DNA of 64,000 bases from JBBDYG01 sp040901765 (GTDB lineage: Bacteria; Planctomycetota; Planctomycetia; Pirellulales; Lacipirellulaceae). The notes beneath the pieces are model-generated. The model had not been told where the DNA came from and searched no databases. It was given only the letters and a program-made list of their open reading frames with translations. The DNA is taken from the NCBI GenBank assembly GCA_040901765.1, contig JBBDYG010000043.1, positions 112,110 through 176,109 of the forward strand. The letters run 5' to 3'. Positions 1-9,275 of the stretch are shown here, in pieces. A program made the translations under genes and the position numbers. The stretch's first letter is position 1; each line of letters starts with the position of its first letter.

Positions 1-2
1 GC

Positions 3-245
3 GTTCGCCGTTCGCGCCGGGATGGAGTTCCGCCGAGCCGGTTCGCCGCGATCATCGAGGCTCCGCACCAGGCGGATGATCCGACCGGTGCGCGGCGCGT
101 TCGCATGGCGCTGAAGAGATTACTCCGAACGCACAACTTGCGAGCCGTCGAAATCCGCCGCGCTGCACCTGCTGCCACAGCAAACCCAAACCCCGATCTC
201 GAAACCCCAACACAGGCCGGCAAGTTCGGTTCGGTAGGGGACTAA
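3..245 (+). CDS. C-terminal part of an unknown small protein (5' end outside window)
   Basis: Frame 3 is open from the window edge to a TAA at 243-245 and encodes 80 residues, so this is the end of a gene that starts to the left. The peptide is basic and contains ADDPTGARRVRMALKRLL followed by RTHNLRAVEIR, the kind of short helix-strand segment seen in small hypothetical proteins of planctomycete mobile elements. No domain can be named. It is followed by 64 bases and then the next small gene on the same strand, so it probably belongs to the same integrated element. The reading frame is the only direct evidence. Confidence 0.5.
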   Translation, partial: VRRSRRDGVPPSRFAAIIEAPHQADDPTGARRVRMALKRLLRTHNLRAVEIRRAAPAATANPNPDLETPTQAGKFGSVGD

Positions 246-309
246 TTTAACCGCCGCGACGCAAGCTCAAGCCATCCCGTTTTGACCGCCCAACCCGAGA
301 GATAAAACC

Positions 310-498
310 ATGCTAACCGCTCACGAAATCGCCACATGCCCCAAGCGTGACTTGCTGCTGAACATCCGTAGCCGCCTACAAGCGATGCTAGACAATTCAG
401 GTAGTTCCGCATCGCTAGAGTGCAGGCAGCAAACCACCGAAGCGTTGGCAAAGCTGGACCGTCAGATTACCGAGCTGCCCGACCTCCGATTGTTCTGA
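310..498 (+). CDS. small hypothetical protein (62 aa)
   Basis: Short ORF starting at ATG 310 after a purine-rich GAGAGATAAAACC leader. The protein is mostly helical in character, with polar residues, two cysteines and no signal peptide or membrane segment. It precedes several other small same-strand genes in the integrated element. No family is recognised. It could be a chance ORF, but the spacing and the leader fit a real gene. Confidence 0.45.
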   Translation: MLTAHEIATCPKRDLLLNIRSRLQAMLDNSGSSASLECRQQTTEALAKLDRQITELPDLRLF

Positions 499-636
499 CC
501 GCCCAACGAATCTTGCGTCCCAATGTCACCCGCCGAAACCGCCACCCCGTAACGAGTTACAACCCGATTTCCGCCGTCGCGGGAATCTTCAGACCACACC
601 CGCCGGCCAAGCCCGGCCCAACCGGAAGGAACCATC

Positions 637-1038
637 ATGCACGTTCTCAAACGCGGTCGCTCGTTGACCGAAATTTTCAGGTCCGCAAGCGTGGATTCAA
701 CTCCACCGCCACCTGGACCGGATCGCGGCGAATTGAAACGCGCCGACGAAATGATTTCGATGATCCAAGAAGTGCTCCGCGGGCAGCAATCGCCCGTCGA
801 GCGAATCACGAAAGTCTGCGCGATGCTCGCAGGGAACGGATTCCTGACCAGCGGCGAAACACCCGCTGGCCGCGAATCGAAGGAAGTCGCCAAGGCTTTG
901 CACCCGGCCAAGTTCACCGCGCCGATCGTCGAATCCAAACGCGGCGTCACAGTGAGCGGCAATGCGCTGGAGTCGCAGGCGCAACCCCACAAGCCGCGTG
1001 CGGGCAAGTCGCTACGGGCGTTTCTGTTGGGCCGCTAA
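637..1038 (+). CDS. hypothetical protein of the integrated element (133 aa)
   Basis: ATG 637 follows a good ribosome-binding site (GGAAGGA about 6 bases upstream). The protein has a basic start, a proline-rich stretch (STPPPPGP, residues 22-29), a helical middle (about residues 33-65) and a basic, low-complexity tail ending LRAFLLGR. No catalytic motif or membrane segment is visible. The next gene starts 8 bases after its stop, so the two are probably co-transcribed. The function is unknown; the position suggests a phage- or element-derived gene. Confidence 0.6.
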   Translation: MHVLKRGRSLTEIFRSASVDSTPPPPGPDRGELKRADEMISMIQEVLRGQQSPVERITKVCAMLAGNGFLTSGETPAGRESKEVAKALHPAKFTAPIVESKRGVTVSGNALESQAQPHKPRAGKSLRAFLLGR

Positions 1039-1046
1039 ATCGAACA

Positions 1047-1982
1047 ATGCCAACCACCTCCACACCATCAACCTTTCGCGAAGTGTTCGGCGACGTTCGC
1101 CGCAAGCTCGCGCAAATGCCACCCGACAACGCCACCCGCGTCGGCCTGCTGGAAGTTCGGAAATTGCTTCTTGACCTGCTGGCCAACGATCAATTAGGCG
1201 TTGTCCCCATCGGAGATTTTGAGATTATGAGCACAGCCACAATGGAATTACCCGCCGATACCATGCAAGCCGTCGGCGCGCTCGCCGTGCAAGCCGAGCG
1301 CGACTACCGCGCGATGGTGTTCGCGCTCGCCGCGGGCGAGCAACCCAACCCCTACGAATTGCGGGAGGCCCTGCGCGAAACGGGGCGCTCGCAAGCCGAC
1401 TTGGAACGGCATGTCGCGATCGCCAAGCAAGTGCTCCAAGCGCGGAGCGACGTGGAACGGGCCGCGCAGTTGCTAGCGCAGTTGCCGTCGCTCGAGGATG
1501 CAAGCCGCGTCGCCGCCGAAGCTGTCGCCACCAAAATGGAACAGCAACGAACCGAGTTGCAAGCTTTGCGAGCTACGGCGCACGAGGCGCTCGGACAGCT
1601 CACCAGCGCTCGCGACTCGGCCCGGTCGCTCAAGTCGAGTGCCGAGCGAATCTTGGAACGGCTTTGCGTTCGTCACCCGCAATCAGAGTTCGACAGGTTG
1701 AGCGATCGTGCTTGTCGACTCGAGCGGCTACTTGCGATGAAATCGAGCAACTTGACAACTGCGAAGACGGCGGTGGACCGATTGGCCGAACTAACTACGT
1801 CGCCACAGCTCGGCACTTGGCACGAAAAAAACGAATTGGAGCGGGAGCTGCCGTGCCTGCCAGACGTCGAATTGCTCGCATCCGAAGTGGAACAACTCCG
1901 AACCGACGCGACGGAAGCTCGGGCGGCGCTGGACGGCTACACGTTGCCGCCGTTCGATTGCCGTGAAGTGAAGTTTGATTGA
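1047..1982 (+). CDS. coiled-coil hypothetical protein (311 aa)
   Basis: The open frame extends further upstream, but the start at ATG 1047, 8 bases after the previous stop, is the natural one; an internal ATG at 1227 is a weaker alternative. The sequence is rich in Ala, Glu, Leu and Arg with long heptad-like runs (about residues 95-220 and 255-300), predicting extended coiled coils. There is no signal peptide, membrane helix or catalytic motif. Within the element it could be structural or DNA/partner-binding, like coiled-coil accessory proteins of tailed phages, but nothing in it proves a role. Confidence 0.6.
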   Translation: MPTTSTPSTFREVFGDVRRKLAQMPPDNATRVGLLEVRKLLLDLLANDQLGVVPIGDFEIMSTATMELPADTMQAVGALAVQAERDYRAMVFALAAGEQPNPYELREALRETGRSQADLERHVAIAKQVLQARSDVERAAQLLAQLPSLEDASRVAAEAVATKMEQQRTELQALRATAHEALGQLTSARDSARSLKSSAERILERLCVRHPQSEFDRLSDRACRLERLLAMKSSNLTTAKTAVDRLAELTTSPQLGTWHEKNELERELPCLPDVELLASEVEQLRTDATEARAALDGYTLPPFDCREVKFD

Positions 1983-2068
1983 CCCGCCTCGGCTGCGGCG
2001 GCGGGCGTTGGCTGCGGAATGCCTCACGCGGTCTCGCCCGTCGCCCTAAGAGAATTTAGAACCCAAGA

Positions 2069-2386
2069 ATGCCGTCACCTGCGGAATCTAACGGACACCA
2101 CGGCCGCGATACGTCGGGCCGATTCGCGCCGGGCAACAAAGCCGGCCGAGGCAACCCGCTCGCGCGGAAGGTGCAACAGCTTCGCGCCGCGTTGGTTCAG
2201 GCCGTGACTGAAGCCGACGTAAAGAACATCATCGCCGCCTTGGTGAAAGCCGCTAAGGCCGGCGACGTGGTTGCGGCCCGCGAGATACTTGACCGCACGA
2301 TTGGCAAGCCGGCGCAAACTCACCTGCTGCAGCGCGTCGAGGATCTGGAAACCCTACTAATGGAACGGTCGCACGATGAACCTTGA
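2069..2386 (+). CDS. DUF5681-like small phage-type protein (105 aa)
   Basis: The N-terminal segment reads GRDTSGRFAPGNKAGRGNP, a glycine/arginine-rich motif of the GRFxxGNxxGxGNP type found in DUF5681-like proteins beside phage terminase genes. The rest is helical and ends with ILDRTIGKPAQ and a leucine-rich helix. In that family the motif is followed by a small helical domain of unknown function. The gene overlaps the next one by 11 bases, showing translational coupling. The assignment is by motif similarity only. No large terminase is visible in the window. Confidence 0.6.
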   Translation: MPSPAESNGHHGRDTSGRFAPGNKAGRGNPLARKVQQLRAALVQAVTEADVKNIIAALVKAAKAGDVVAAREILDRTIGKPAQTHLLQRVEDLETLLMERSHDEP

Positions 2387-2612
2387 AAATCGAATCCGAC
2401 AATTGGAAGCGGCGGCAAGCTCGACTGGCAACAGCGACGTTGCAACGCTTCGACGCTCCTTGAATGCCATCGATGGCGACCGAGCGTGCGAAGAGCTTGC
2501 CCGCCGTTGGGTGATTGCAAAGCAGGCCGGCGACGATGACCGGGCGGAGCAGACCGCCGATCAATTCGACCGCTACGTCGCATCAAAGTATGGGCGGGAG
2601 TTAATTGCATAA
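2376..2612 (+). CDS. small helical protein, paralogue of the next gene (78 aa)
   Basis: Starts inside the end of the previous gene and ends with TAATG, its stop sharing one base with the next start. The first residues, MNLENRIRQLEAAASS, closely match the start of the following protein (MNIESRITALEVAAAKS), so the two look like a tandem duplication that kept only the N-terminal coiled-coil-like helix. The function is unknown. Tight coupling with both neighbours argues that this is a real translated gene. Confidence 0.6.
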   Translation: MNLENRIRQLEAAASSTGNSDVATLRRSLNAIDGDRACEELARRWVIAKQAGDDDRAEQTADQFDRYVASKYGRELIA

Positions 2613-2812
2613 TGAACATCGAATCAAGGATCACCGCGTTGGAAGTAGCAGCCGCCAAGTCGGCCGGCGTCGATGGTGGCGCTGTCCGTGAGGAGATATG
2701 GCGGTTGCTGACTGAGGAGCCGGAGACAATCGAGGCGCTCCGCACGGCGGCGATGCTCAGGGATTGTGACCTGGCATTGCCATCGGTGATCGATCGTCTT
2801 GCTCGAAACTGA
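2612..2812 (+). CDS. small helical protein, paralogue of the previous gene (66 aa)
   Basis: ATG 2612 overlaps the previous stop by one base (TAATG), a classic reinitiation arrangement. The N-terminal helix is similar to that of the preceding protein; the remainder (acidic, with EEIWRLLTEEPETIEAL) differs. No motif is recognisable. It probably ends a short translationally coupled set that begins at 2069. Confidence 0.55.
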   Translation: MNIESRITALEVAAAKSAGVDGGAVREEIWRLLTEEPETIEALRTAAMLRDCDLALPSVIDRLARN

Positions 2813-2907
2813 TTCGCCCCAAGCAGCAAACCCGTTCACCAGTAACCCGAATACCTGAAACCACGCCGAATCCGCAAGTAGTTCGATTCTGCATAGGACC
2901 ATTCATC

Positions 2908-3177
2908 GTGGCACAACCCAACCAAACCGAAAGCGCGCTCGATCGACTGTTCAGGTTGCCGGTCGACGTCCGGGACAAAGTGTTCGAGGTAATGGAAGAG
3001 CACCCCGAGTTACGGCAGTTGAATCTTGAGGCGGTCGCAGCATCGAAGCGTGGCGACTTTGCCCTCGGCGAGAAGCTGGCCGAGCGAGCCAGCCGTAGAT
3101 GGTATCCGCATATTTTTCGAGCGTGCGGCCCGAGCGTGGCCGCGCTGTTCGGCGAGCACGATTCATCAACCAACTAA
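2908..3177 (+). CDS. hypothetical protein, GTG start (89 aa)
   Basis: The start is GTG 2908 with AGGA about 10 bases upstream. The protein has an amphipathic start (ALDRLFRLPVDVRDKVFEVMEEHPELRQL) and a basic middle, and no membrane segment. It is followed 11 bases later by the tape-measure-like gene, so co-transcription is likely. No family is recognised. Confidence 0.5.
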   Translation: MAQPNQTESALDRLFRLPVDVRDKVFEVMEEHPELRQLNLEAVAASKRGDFALGEKLAERASRRWYPHIFRACGPSVAALFGEHDSSTN

Positions 3178-3188
3178 GGAAACAAGCA

Positions 3189-4424
3189 ATGGCGACCATG
3201 ATTCGCGACGCAGTGATTCGGATCGGGCTGCAACAGATCGATGCCCAACTCAAAGCCCCGGACATCACGCCGATCACCGCGGCGCAGGATGAGATACGCA
3301 AGCAGGTCGAGGGGCTCACAGCCGCGCACTCGGAACTGCAACAGAAGCAGCAAGAGCAAGTCAAGGCCGCGCAGCAAGCACTGCAGGCCCAATCTGCCGA
3401 GCAGGAGAAGCACACCGCAACCGTCACCGAAGCGAACTTGAGGGCGTTTGAGTCATTCAAAAAAGTAGGTGAAGGCGCGTTCACTGCGGCGCGCGGCATC
3501 GCTCTTTTGTCCTCTAACAGCGACGAAGACTTGCAGAAGATGATTCGCTCGATTGCCGCGGTGCAAGGCGCCTTCGACGTTTTCAAGGGAACCACCGACG
3601 TCGTTCAAGGTGGTATCCAAGCGTACAAAGAATTTCCCGAAGCAATCCAAGCCGTCACCACCGCGCAAATCGCTCTTAATGTTGCCATGAAAGCCAACCC
3701 CGTCGGAATCGCTGTCGGCGCTGTCACCGCCGCAATTGGATTGAGCGTGCTCGCCTGGAGCCAATGGGGAGACGCGGCCGAGGCAGCATCCGCCAAAGCG
3801 CAGAAGGCAGCCGAGGCTGAATCAAAAGCCATCGACCGCAACGTGGGGTTGCTGCGCGACCAGCTATCCATCGCGAGCCAGATTGAGCGCGCGAAGCCTG
3901 GTGACGCAACTGCCGAGCGAGCCAAGGCGTTGTCGGCCATCGACACCTCGGGACTTGCGGCCAGCATGAGCCAGGCACAGGCTCGGGAAGCGGCGGCCGC
4001 GCGCGAGGCGACAAGGATCTCCACGCTGTCGCCGACGGGCGTGTCGCACCTCACGGGAAGTCTTCGCGACATTCCTGGTCAGCAACGTCAGCTTATTGAG
4101 GAACAGCGGCGCAAAGAATTGGAGGCCGTGAAAGAGCAGCTCGAAATTGCCGAGGCGTTTCGCGGCAAGAGCAAGGTTGAAACCGAAGTGAAGATCACCG
4201 CCGAGCGGCAGCGCGAAGTCCAGGAGCGGGCGAAGCTTGAAGAAAATATTCCCGCGGACGCTGTGGGCCGCGATCTCCGGATACAAGAAGCCCAGCAGAA
4301 GAGCGATATAGTCATCGACGCCTGGCTGCAAGCATCGAACAAGCAGCTTGATGCGATCGAGAAACTGCGGATGCGGCAGAATCGGCTTGAGAGTGAGTTG
4401 GATAGCGGGGCGTTGTCGCGGTGA
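3189..4424 (+). CDS. tape-measure-like coiled-coil protein (411 aa)
   Basis: ATG 3189 follows an AAGGAAACAAGC leader. Residues about 20-75 are Gln/Glu/Ala-rich coiled coil. Residues about 150-195 contain a hydrophobic stretch in the context AVTTAQIALNVAMKANPVGIA, very like the (A)MxANPxGxxxxAxxA segment of tail tape measure proteins of tailed phages; residues 200-411 are again helical and charged. Tape measure proteins set tail length and are usually much longer (700-2000 residues), so this is either a shortened form or a different protein sharing that hydrophobic module. No other tail gene (tube, baseplate, portal) is visible nearby, which is odd for a prophage and suits a satellite-like or decayed element. 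Confidence 0.55.
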   Translation: MATMIRDAVIRIGLQQIDAQLKAPDITPITAAQDEIRKQVEGLTAAHSELQQKQQEQVKAAQQALQAQSAEQEKHTATVTEANLRAFESFKKVGEGAFTAARGIALLSSNSDEDLQKMIRSIAAVQGAFDVFKGTTDVVQGGIQAYKEFPEAIQAVTTAQIALNVAMKANPVGIAVGAVTAAIGLSVLAWSQWGDAAEAASAKAQKAAEAESKAIDRNVGLLRDQLSIASQIERAKPGDATAERAKALSAIDTSGLAASMSQAQAREAAAAREATRISTLSPTGVSHLTGSLRDIPGQQRQLIEEQRRKELEAVKEQLEIAEAFRGKSKVETEVKITAERQREVQERAKLEENIPADAVGRDLRIQEAQQKSDIVIDAWLQASNKQLDAIEKLRMRQNRLESELDSGALSR

Positions 4425-4760
4425 AATCAGGCTCTTTGACAATTTAAGAGATTGCGTCCGGTGCGGCTTGCAACCCGCCGGGCGCTATGCCTCGTAGGCG
4501 TCCGCACGGCAACGGAGCGGAGCGGTAATGCCGGACGTGTCCAAGGCCAAGCCAAGGCGTCGGCGCTCGTTAGGATGCGATGAAAACGGATTGTGCACCG
4601 GCACCGCTCGCAAAGTGCGTCCGGGACCGTTGCGGGGATTGGAGTTGCGGAGACGGCATTGCAGCGGGTGAGGGAGTGGCGAAGCACGGCGACGGCGCGA
4701 GCCAACTGTCGCGCCACTTCACGGCGGTATTGCAGCGGGTGAGGGAGTCGAGGTCGATGC
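4425..4760. other. non-coding stretch with a 20-bp direct repeat
   Basis: No convincing gene is seen on either strand. The segment begins with CTCTTTGACAATTTAAGAG, which holds a TTGACA box inside a short inverted repeat (CTCTT/AAGAG). An exact 20-bp direct repeat (ATTGCAGCGGGTGAGGGAGT) occurs at 4658-4677 and 4729-4748, start to start 71 bases. Such paired repeats can be recombinase- or replication-protein binding sites; here that is only a suggestion. Confidence 0.5.
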
Positions 4761-4973
4761 TCACCCGGCCAGCGCTTCTACATCCACCATGCGAACGACC
4801 GGCACCGCGTACGGTTCGCGTCGGTAGCACGCCGCGGCAGCCCGGTTCCGATTGTCGGCATAGTGGACGGCCCGGCGCTCACGCTCTTCTGCCGACCACG
4901 TTCGTTGTATCACTTCGCACCGCTGGCGAATCTCTGCCGGCGATGGATCGGCGGTTGGCGGATGGTAGCGCAC
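4761..4973 (-). CDS. small hypothetical protein with an EIRxxCExIQxxWSxxERxRR motif (70 aa)
   Basis: It reads opposite to the surrounding element genes. The open frame uses a GTG at 4973 and has no clear ribosome-binding site. The core PAEIRQRCEVIQRTWSAEER resembles a motif I recall from many tiny planctomycete proteins (EIRxxxxxIxxxWSxAERxRR) next to integrases and phage-like genes, and the C-terminus VPVVRMVDVE fits their usual VPVVR ending. The function is unknown. The motif match makes it more likely than chance despite its size. Confidence 0.5.
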   Translation of the reverse strand: MRYHPPTADPSPAEIRQRCEVIQRTWSAEERERRAVHYADNRNRAAAACYRREPYAVPVVRMVDVEALAG

Positions 4974-5085
4974 AGTGCCATTGTAGGCGGCAGGCGTGCA
5001 TCGGCTAGTTCCGCAATTCGACGGCTACCAACGGCATTCCCATTGCCGTTGCGCCAGTTCGGTTCCTCCTGCGACTAAAAGCCCG

Positions 5086-5114
5086 TTGACCCCGCCAGAA
5101 TTTGCTGGCAAAAT
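5086..5114 (+). promoter_or_regulatory. possible promoter TTGACC-17-CAAAAT
   Basis: TTGACC (5086-5091) and CAAAAT (5109-5114) are separated by 17 bases, a reasonable sigma-70-like pair. The expected start would be at about 5121, exactly where a perfect 7-bp inverted repeat begins. That makes it a candidate promoter for the structured RNA or leader that follows. The prediction is from consensus only. Confidence 0.35.
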
Positions 5115-5120
5115 GCTCGC

Positions 5121-5306
5121 GTTGGCAATATCCTGCCAACCGGGCATAGAAACCCGACAGGAAGGACAATCTGATGTTTCGTATCAGGGCCGGTAGGCCC
5201 GATAGCTTGTGCGCGTGTTCGAGCCGTGATCCGGGAAGCCGGGGAGCAAGGCACGCGCGGGGGCCTGTCCCCTTTCTAAACGAGTTGTCGGGCCTATCGG
5301 CTTTTT
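5121..5306 (+). ncRNA. candidate structured RNA or leader upstream of the recombinase operon
   Basis: Several strong helices follow one another. Hairpin 1 is 5121-5127/5134-5140 (GTTGGCA/TGCCAAC). A small hairpin is at 5171-5176/5182-5187. A long closing helix P1 at 5189-5202/5288-5301 has 14 pairs including one G-U. Nested in P1 are 5211-5217/5252-5258 (GCGCGTG/CACGCGC), CCGG-GAAG-CCGG at 5231-5242, and GGGG/CCCC at about 5260-5272. P1 is followed directly by TTTTT (5302-5306), as in a terminator. An alternative must be kept open: a strong AGGAAGGA lies 8 bases before an ATG at 5174 that is in frame with the next gene, giving a 138-residue product whose first half is not protein-like. It matches no RNA family I recognise. 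Confidence 0.45.
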
Positions 5307-5331
5307 GCATGGTACGTCGTCAGGTTGTCCG

Positions 5332-5358
5332 GAGCGGCCCTGCCCTCGGGGGCCGCTC
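5332..5358 (+). terminator. hairpin before the small recombinase-operon gene
   Basis: GAGCGGCCC (5332-5340) pairs perfectly with GGGCCGCTC (5350-5358) around a 9-base loop and is followed by TTTACTTCT. It may be a second terminator or attenuator after the structured RNA. It lies 40 bases before the start codon at 5399. Confidence 0.5.
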
Positions 5359-5398
5359 TTTACTTCTCTGCCGGCGACCATCGGAAAGGACTACTGTC

Positions 5399-5590
5399 AT
5401 GGTCCGCACCGATTTGGAGCAATCGCTCCACCGCACGGCCAACTACGTCGAATGTAGGCTGGCCGAAATCTTCCCCGAGTTGCTCGCCGACTCGCGCGTT
5501 GAGGCGGTGTCGAGCATCGCTTGGGCTGGCTGCCGTTTCATCGAAGCGCTGCACGACGTTCGTGACGGCAAGGAAGGGGGTGAATCATGA
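5399..5590 (+). CDS. small protein coupled to the recombinase (63 aa)
   Basis: The ATG at 5399 follows GGAAAGGA (about 9 bases upstream). The stop overlaps the recombinase start in an ATGA junction (5587-5590), so the two are translated together. The protein is helical with two cysteines and ends in an acidic-basic tail (DVRDGKEGGES). It could be an excisionase-like or regulatory partner, as small proteins coupled to integrases often are, but no helix-turn-helix is evident. An in-frame start at 5174 is possible but less likely. Confidence 0.6.
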   Translation: MVRTDLEQSLHRTANYVECRLAEIFPELLADSRVEAVSSIAWAGCRFIEALHDVRDGKEGGES

Positions 5591-6555
5591 AAGAGCAACG
5601 ACCCGAAATGACGCTTGAGGCCGTGTATCACCATTATTGCGAAAACAACCCGCGGGTAACTTCCGACCATACCGTGCAACTTGTGCGGCTCGGCGTGACT
5701 CACTTTAACGATTTTCTCAAGCGCGGTGGCACGTTAGCCGACCTGACACCCGAAAACCTGAAAGCCTACAAGCATCATCGCGAGATGATGGGTCGCGCCG
5801 CTCGCACTATCGAGCGGGAGTTGTGTAAGCTCTCGACTTTGTGGCGATGGGCGGCCGAGCACGGATGGATTGAAGCGCCGCGGCACTCGTTCAGGAAGAT
5901 ACCGCCGCCCACGCCGACCGCCTGGACGCGGAAGGAATTGTTGGCGCTGTTCAAGGAAGCCACGGCTTATAGCGTGATGATCGGCGGAATGCCGGCAGGC
6001 GTCGTGATGGTGACTCGCCTAAGAATGCTCTACGAGACGGGCGAACGCATCACCGCTACCGACAAGCTGCTGTGGTCCGAAGTGGACCTTGAAGGGCGCT
6101 GGGTGACGTTCAAGGGTGAGAATCGCAAGGGTGGCGGCACGGCTAAGGATAATGTGCAAAGGTTTTCCCGCGCCATGCGGCGGTGCCTACTGGACCTGAA
6201 AGCCGAGTACGTGAAGCGCCAGCGATATGCCGACGGCGTGCGAGTATTCCCCGAAGTGGACCGCACGACGATGTACTATCACATGAAGCGGATTCTTAGC
6301 CTGGCAGGGCTGCCGACAACCCGCTCTTGCAGTTTTCATAAATTGCGGCGGACTCATGCCACGCACCTGTACGTCGCCGGCGGTGACCCGACGTGGTCCC
6401 TTGGTCATGAAAGCGACCAAATGACGCGAGGCTACTATCTGGACCCCAAGTTTATGCGGAGCAACTTCCTGTCGGACTTGCTGGTCGGCAATTTTGCGGT
6501 ACGGCTATTCAGGCGCGCGTACCGTCGCCTGAAAGTCATTCTCGGACTATGGTAA
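5587..6555 (+). CDS. tyrosine recombinase / phage-type integrase (322 aa)
   Basis: The protein has a SAM-like N-terminal core-binding domain (about residues 1-105) and a C-terminal catalytic domain. The catalytic set is visible: Arg154 (YETGERITATD), a Lys in the beta-hairpin FKGENRKGG, His251-x-x-Arg254 (HKLRRTHATH), His274 (SLGHES) and the nucleophile Tyr283 (RGYYLDP), nine residues after His274 as expected. It would catalyse site-specific DNA strand exchange. Its start overlaps the preceding 63-residue gene, and a terminator lies just after it, separating it from a second, different recombinase. Having all catalytic residues, it is the better candidate for the active enzyme. Confidence 0.9.
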   Translation: MKEQRPEMTLEAVYHHYCENNPRVTSDHTVQLVRLGVTHFNDFLKRGGTLADLTPENLKAYKHHREMMGRAARTIERELCKLSTLWRWAAEHGWIEAPRHSFRKIPPPTPTAWTRKELLALFKEATAYSVMIGGMPAGVVMVTRLRMLYETGERITATDKLLWSEVDLEGRWVTFKGENRKGGGTAKDNVQRFSRAMRRCLLDLKAEYVKRQRYADGVRVFPEVDRTTMYYHMKRILSLAGLPTTRSCSFHKLRRTHATHLYVAGGDPTWSLGHESDQMTRGYYLDPKFMRSNFLSDLLVGNFAVRLFRRAYRRLKVILGLW

Positions 6556-6563
6556 CCCACCCC

Positions 6564-6588
6564 GCCCGCGGTGAGAGCGCGGGCTTTT
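6564..6588 (+). terminator. rho-independent terminator after the first recombinase
   Basis: GCCCGCG (6564-6570) pairs perfectly with CGCGGGC (6578-6584) around a 7-base loop, followed by TTTT (6585-6588). It lies 8 bases after the recombinase stop, and the second recombinase starts 29 bases later. Confidence 0.75.
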
Positions 6589-6617
6589 ACTCACCCCTTA
6601 ACCGATTGGATGGTGCA

Positions 6618-8093
<1,476 letters not shown>

Positions 8094-8146
8094 GTATCAT
8101 GGGATCGTAGTCGGCCGCCGGGGCCACTGTCAACGTAACGAATGCT

Positions 8147-8218
8147 GTAGTAGGCACACTCCGTGTGCCGTAACTAATTGGCTGTGGGCGACGGCACTCG
8201 GAGAGTGCCTGCTACTAT
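8147..8218. repeat. imperfect inverted repeat (GGCACACTCCGTGTGCC type)
   Basis: Two arms, TAGTAGGCACACTCCGTG... and its imperfect complement ending ...GAGAGTGCCTGCTACTA, flank a 20-base centre, and each arm is itself nearly palindromic. It lies between tRNA-Val and the epimerase gene. This dispersed palindrome type is common between planctomycete genes. It may act as a terminator or be a small non-autonomous mobile repeat. Confidence 0.6.
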
Positions 8219-8230
8219 GGGAGGTTCGCG

Positions 8231-9181
8231 ATGGGGGCGGAGATTGTAAGGCTGCATGATGAAACCGGCGGAGCCGAGGCTCGGGTACTCGTGAGCCAAG
8301 GGTTCAATTTGTTTCAGTGGTCCGTGGCTGAGGGGGCAGGGCGGCGCGAAGTGTTGTGGGCCGAGCCGGGATTTGAGACCGGGGTGAAGCGGGCCTCTGG
8401 AAGTGGGATTCCAATCATGTTTCCGTTTCCTGGGCGCATCAGCGACGCGAAGTTCCACTATCGCGGCCGCGACTATGAGCTTGAACCGGGCGACGGCAGC
8501 GGGAATGCGATTCACGGTTTCGCTTACACGCGGCCGTGGCGAGTGATCCAGCAAGGCGCCAAGTCGGTGACGGGCGAGTTTCACGCGTCGGTGGACGATG
8601 CGACGATTCTAAATTGCTGGCCCGCCGACTTTCGCATTCGCGCGCGATACGAGCTAAGCGGCAACCGCTTGCTGTGCGATCTGACTTACGAGAACACCGG
8701 CGATGGCCCGTTGCCTTGCGCGCTGGGCGCTCATGCCTACTTTCGGCTGCCGCTTGCGGAGGGTTCGCCCGTGGGCGAAACCGTGTTGCAAGCGCCGGTT
8801 GCCGAGCAGTGGGAGCTAGTGGACATGCATCCGACTGGCCGCCGCTTGCCGCTGGGCGACATGGAACAACTGAGGGAGGGCCTCAAGCTCGGCGATCGGC
8901 AGTTCGATACCGTATTCGCCTGCGAGCCGGGCGATTCGCACACGGTCCGCACGACGCGTGTGAGCGACCCGCGCTCGGGCCGAAGCGTGTCGCAGTCATT
9001 CACCGGCGACTGCGCGTGCATCGTGATCTACACCCCCGGCCACCGCGAGGCAATCTGTCTCGAACCCTACACCTGCGTCCCGGACCCGTTCCGACTCGAA
9101 GCGGAAGGACACACCGTGGGATTACAGCATTTGAACCCGGGCGAAACAGGGCAGATGCGGATTGAGTTCGCAGCAGAATAA
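8231..9181 (+). CDS. aldose 1-epimerase family protein (316 aa)
   Basis: Galactose-mutarotase-like beta-sandwich protein. It shows the conserved N-terminal glycine-rich FPFPGRI, a first His in AIHGFAYTRPW (about residue 97), the general-acid His in LGAHAYFRLP (about residue 175) and the catalytic Glu in CLEPYTCVPDPF (about residue 278). The family interconverts alpha and beta anomers of hexoses or acts on related sugar derivatives; the substrate cannot be read from the sequence. The length is normal and no signal peptide is present, so it is cytoplasmic. It follows a palindromic repeat and converges with the phosphoesterase gene. Confidence 0.88.
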   Translation: MGAEIVRLHDETGGAEARVLVSQGFNLFQWSVAEGAGRREVLWAEPGFETGVKRASGSGIPIMFPFPGRISDAKFHYRGRDYELEPGDGSGNAIHGFAYTRPWRVIQQGAKSVTGEFHASVDDATILNCWPADFRIRARYELSGNRLLCDLTYENTGDGPLPCALGAHAYFRLPLAEGSPVGETVLQAPVAEQWELVDMHPTGRRLPLGDMEQLREGLKLGDRQFDTVFACEPGDSHTVRTTRVSDPRSGRSVSQSFTGDCACIVIYTPGHREAICLEPYTCVPDPFRLEAEGHTVGLQHLNPGETGQMRIEFAAE

Positions 9182-9195
9182 TATCAAGAAAACAA

Positions 9196-9275
9196 CCGCT
9201 GATGAACGCTAATGGGCGCTAATAATTGCGATACATTCTTCATCTATATCAGCGTCTATTAGCGTCCATCAGCGG
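9196..9275. repeat. inverted repeat between convergent genes
   Basis: CCGCTGATGAACGCTAATGG... (9196-9220) is the imperfect complement (22 of 25) of 9251-9275. It forms a long hairpin between two convergent genes and probably terminates both. The stop codon of the minus-strand phosphoesterase (9259-9261) lies inside the right arm, so the repeat also encodes its last residues. Confidence 0.6.

Noticed and set aside
420..1046. Upstream extension of the coiled-coil gene frame
   Set aside because: It overlaps two better genes in other frames and has an Arg-rich non-protein-like composition.
4427..4830. Two minus-strand open frames of 86-96 codons
   Set aside because: Composition-driven (Arg/Ala/Ser), overlapping each other in different frames, no ribosome-binding site.
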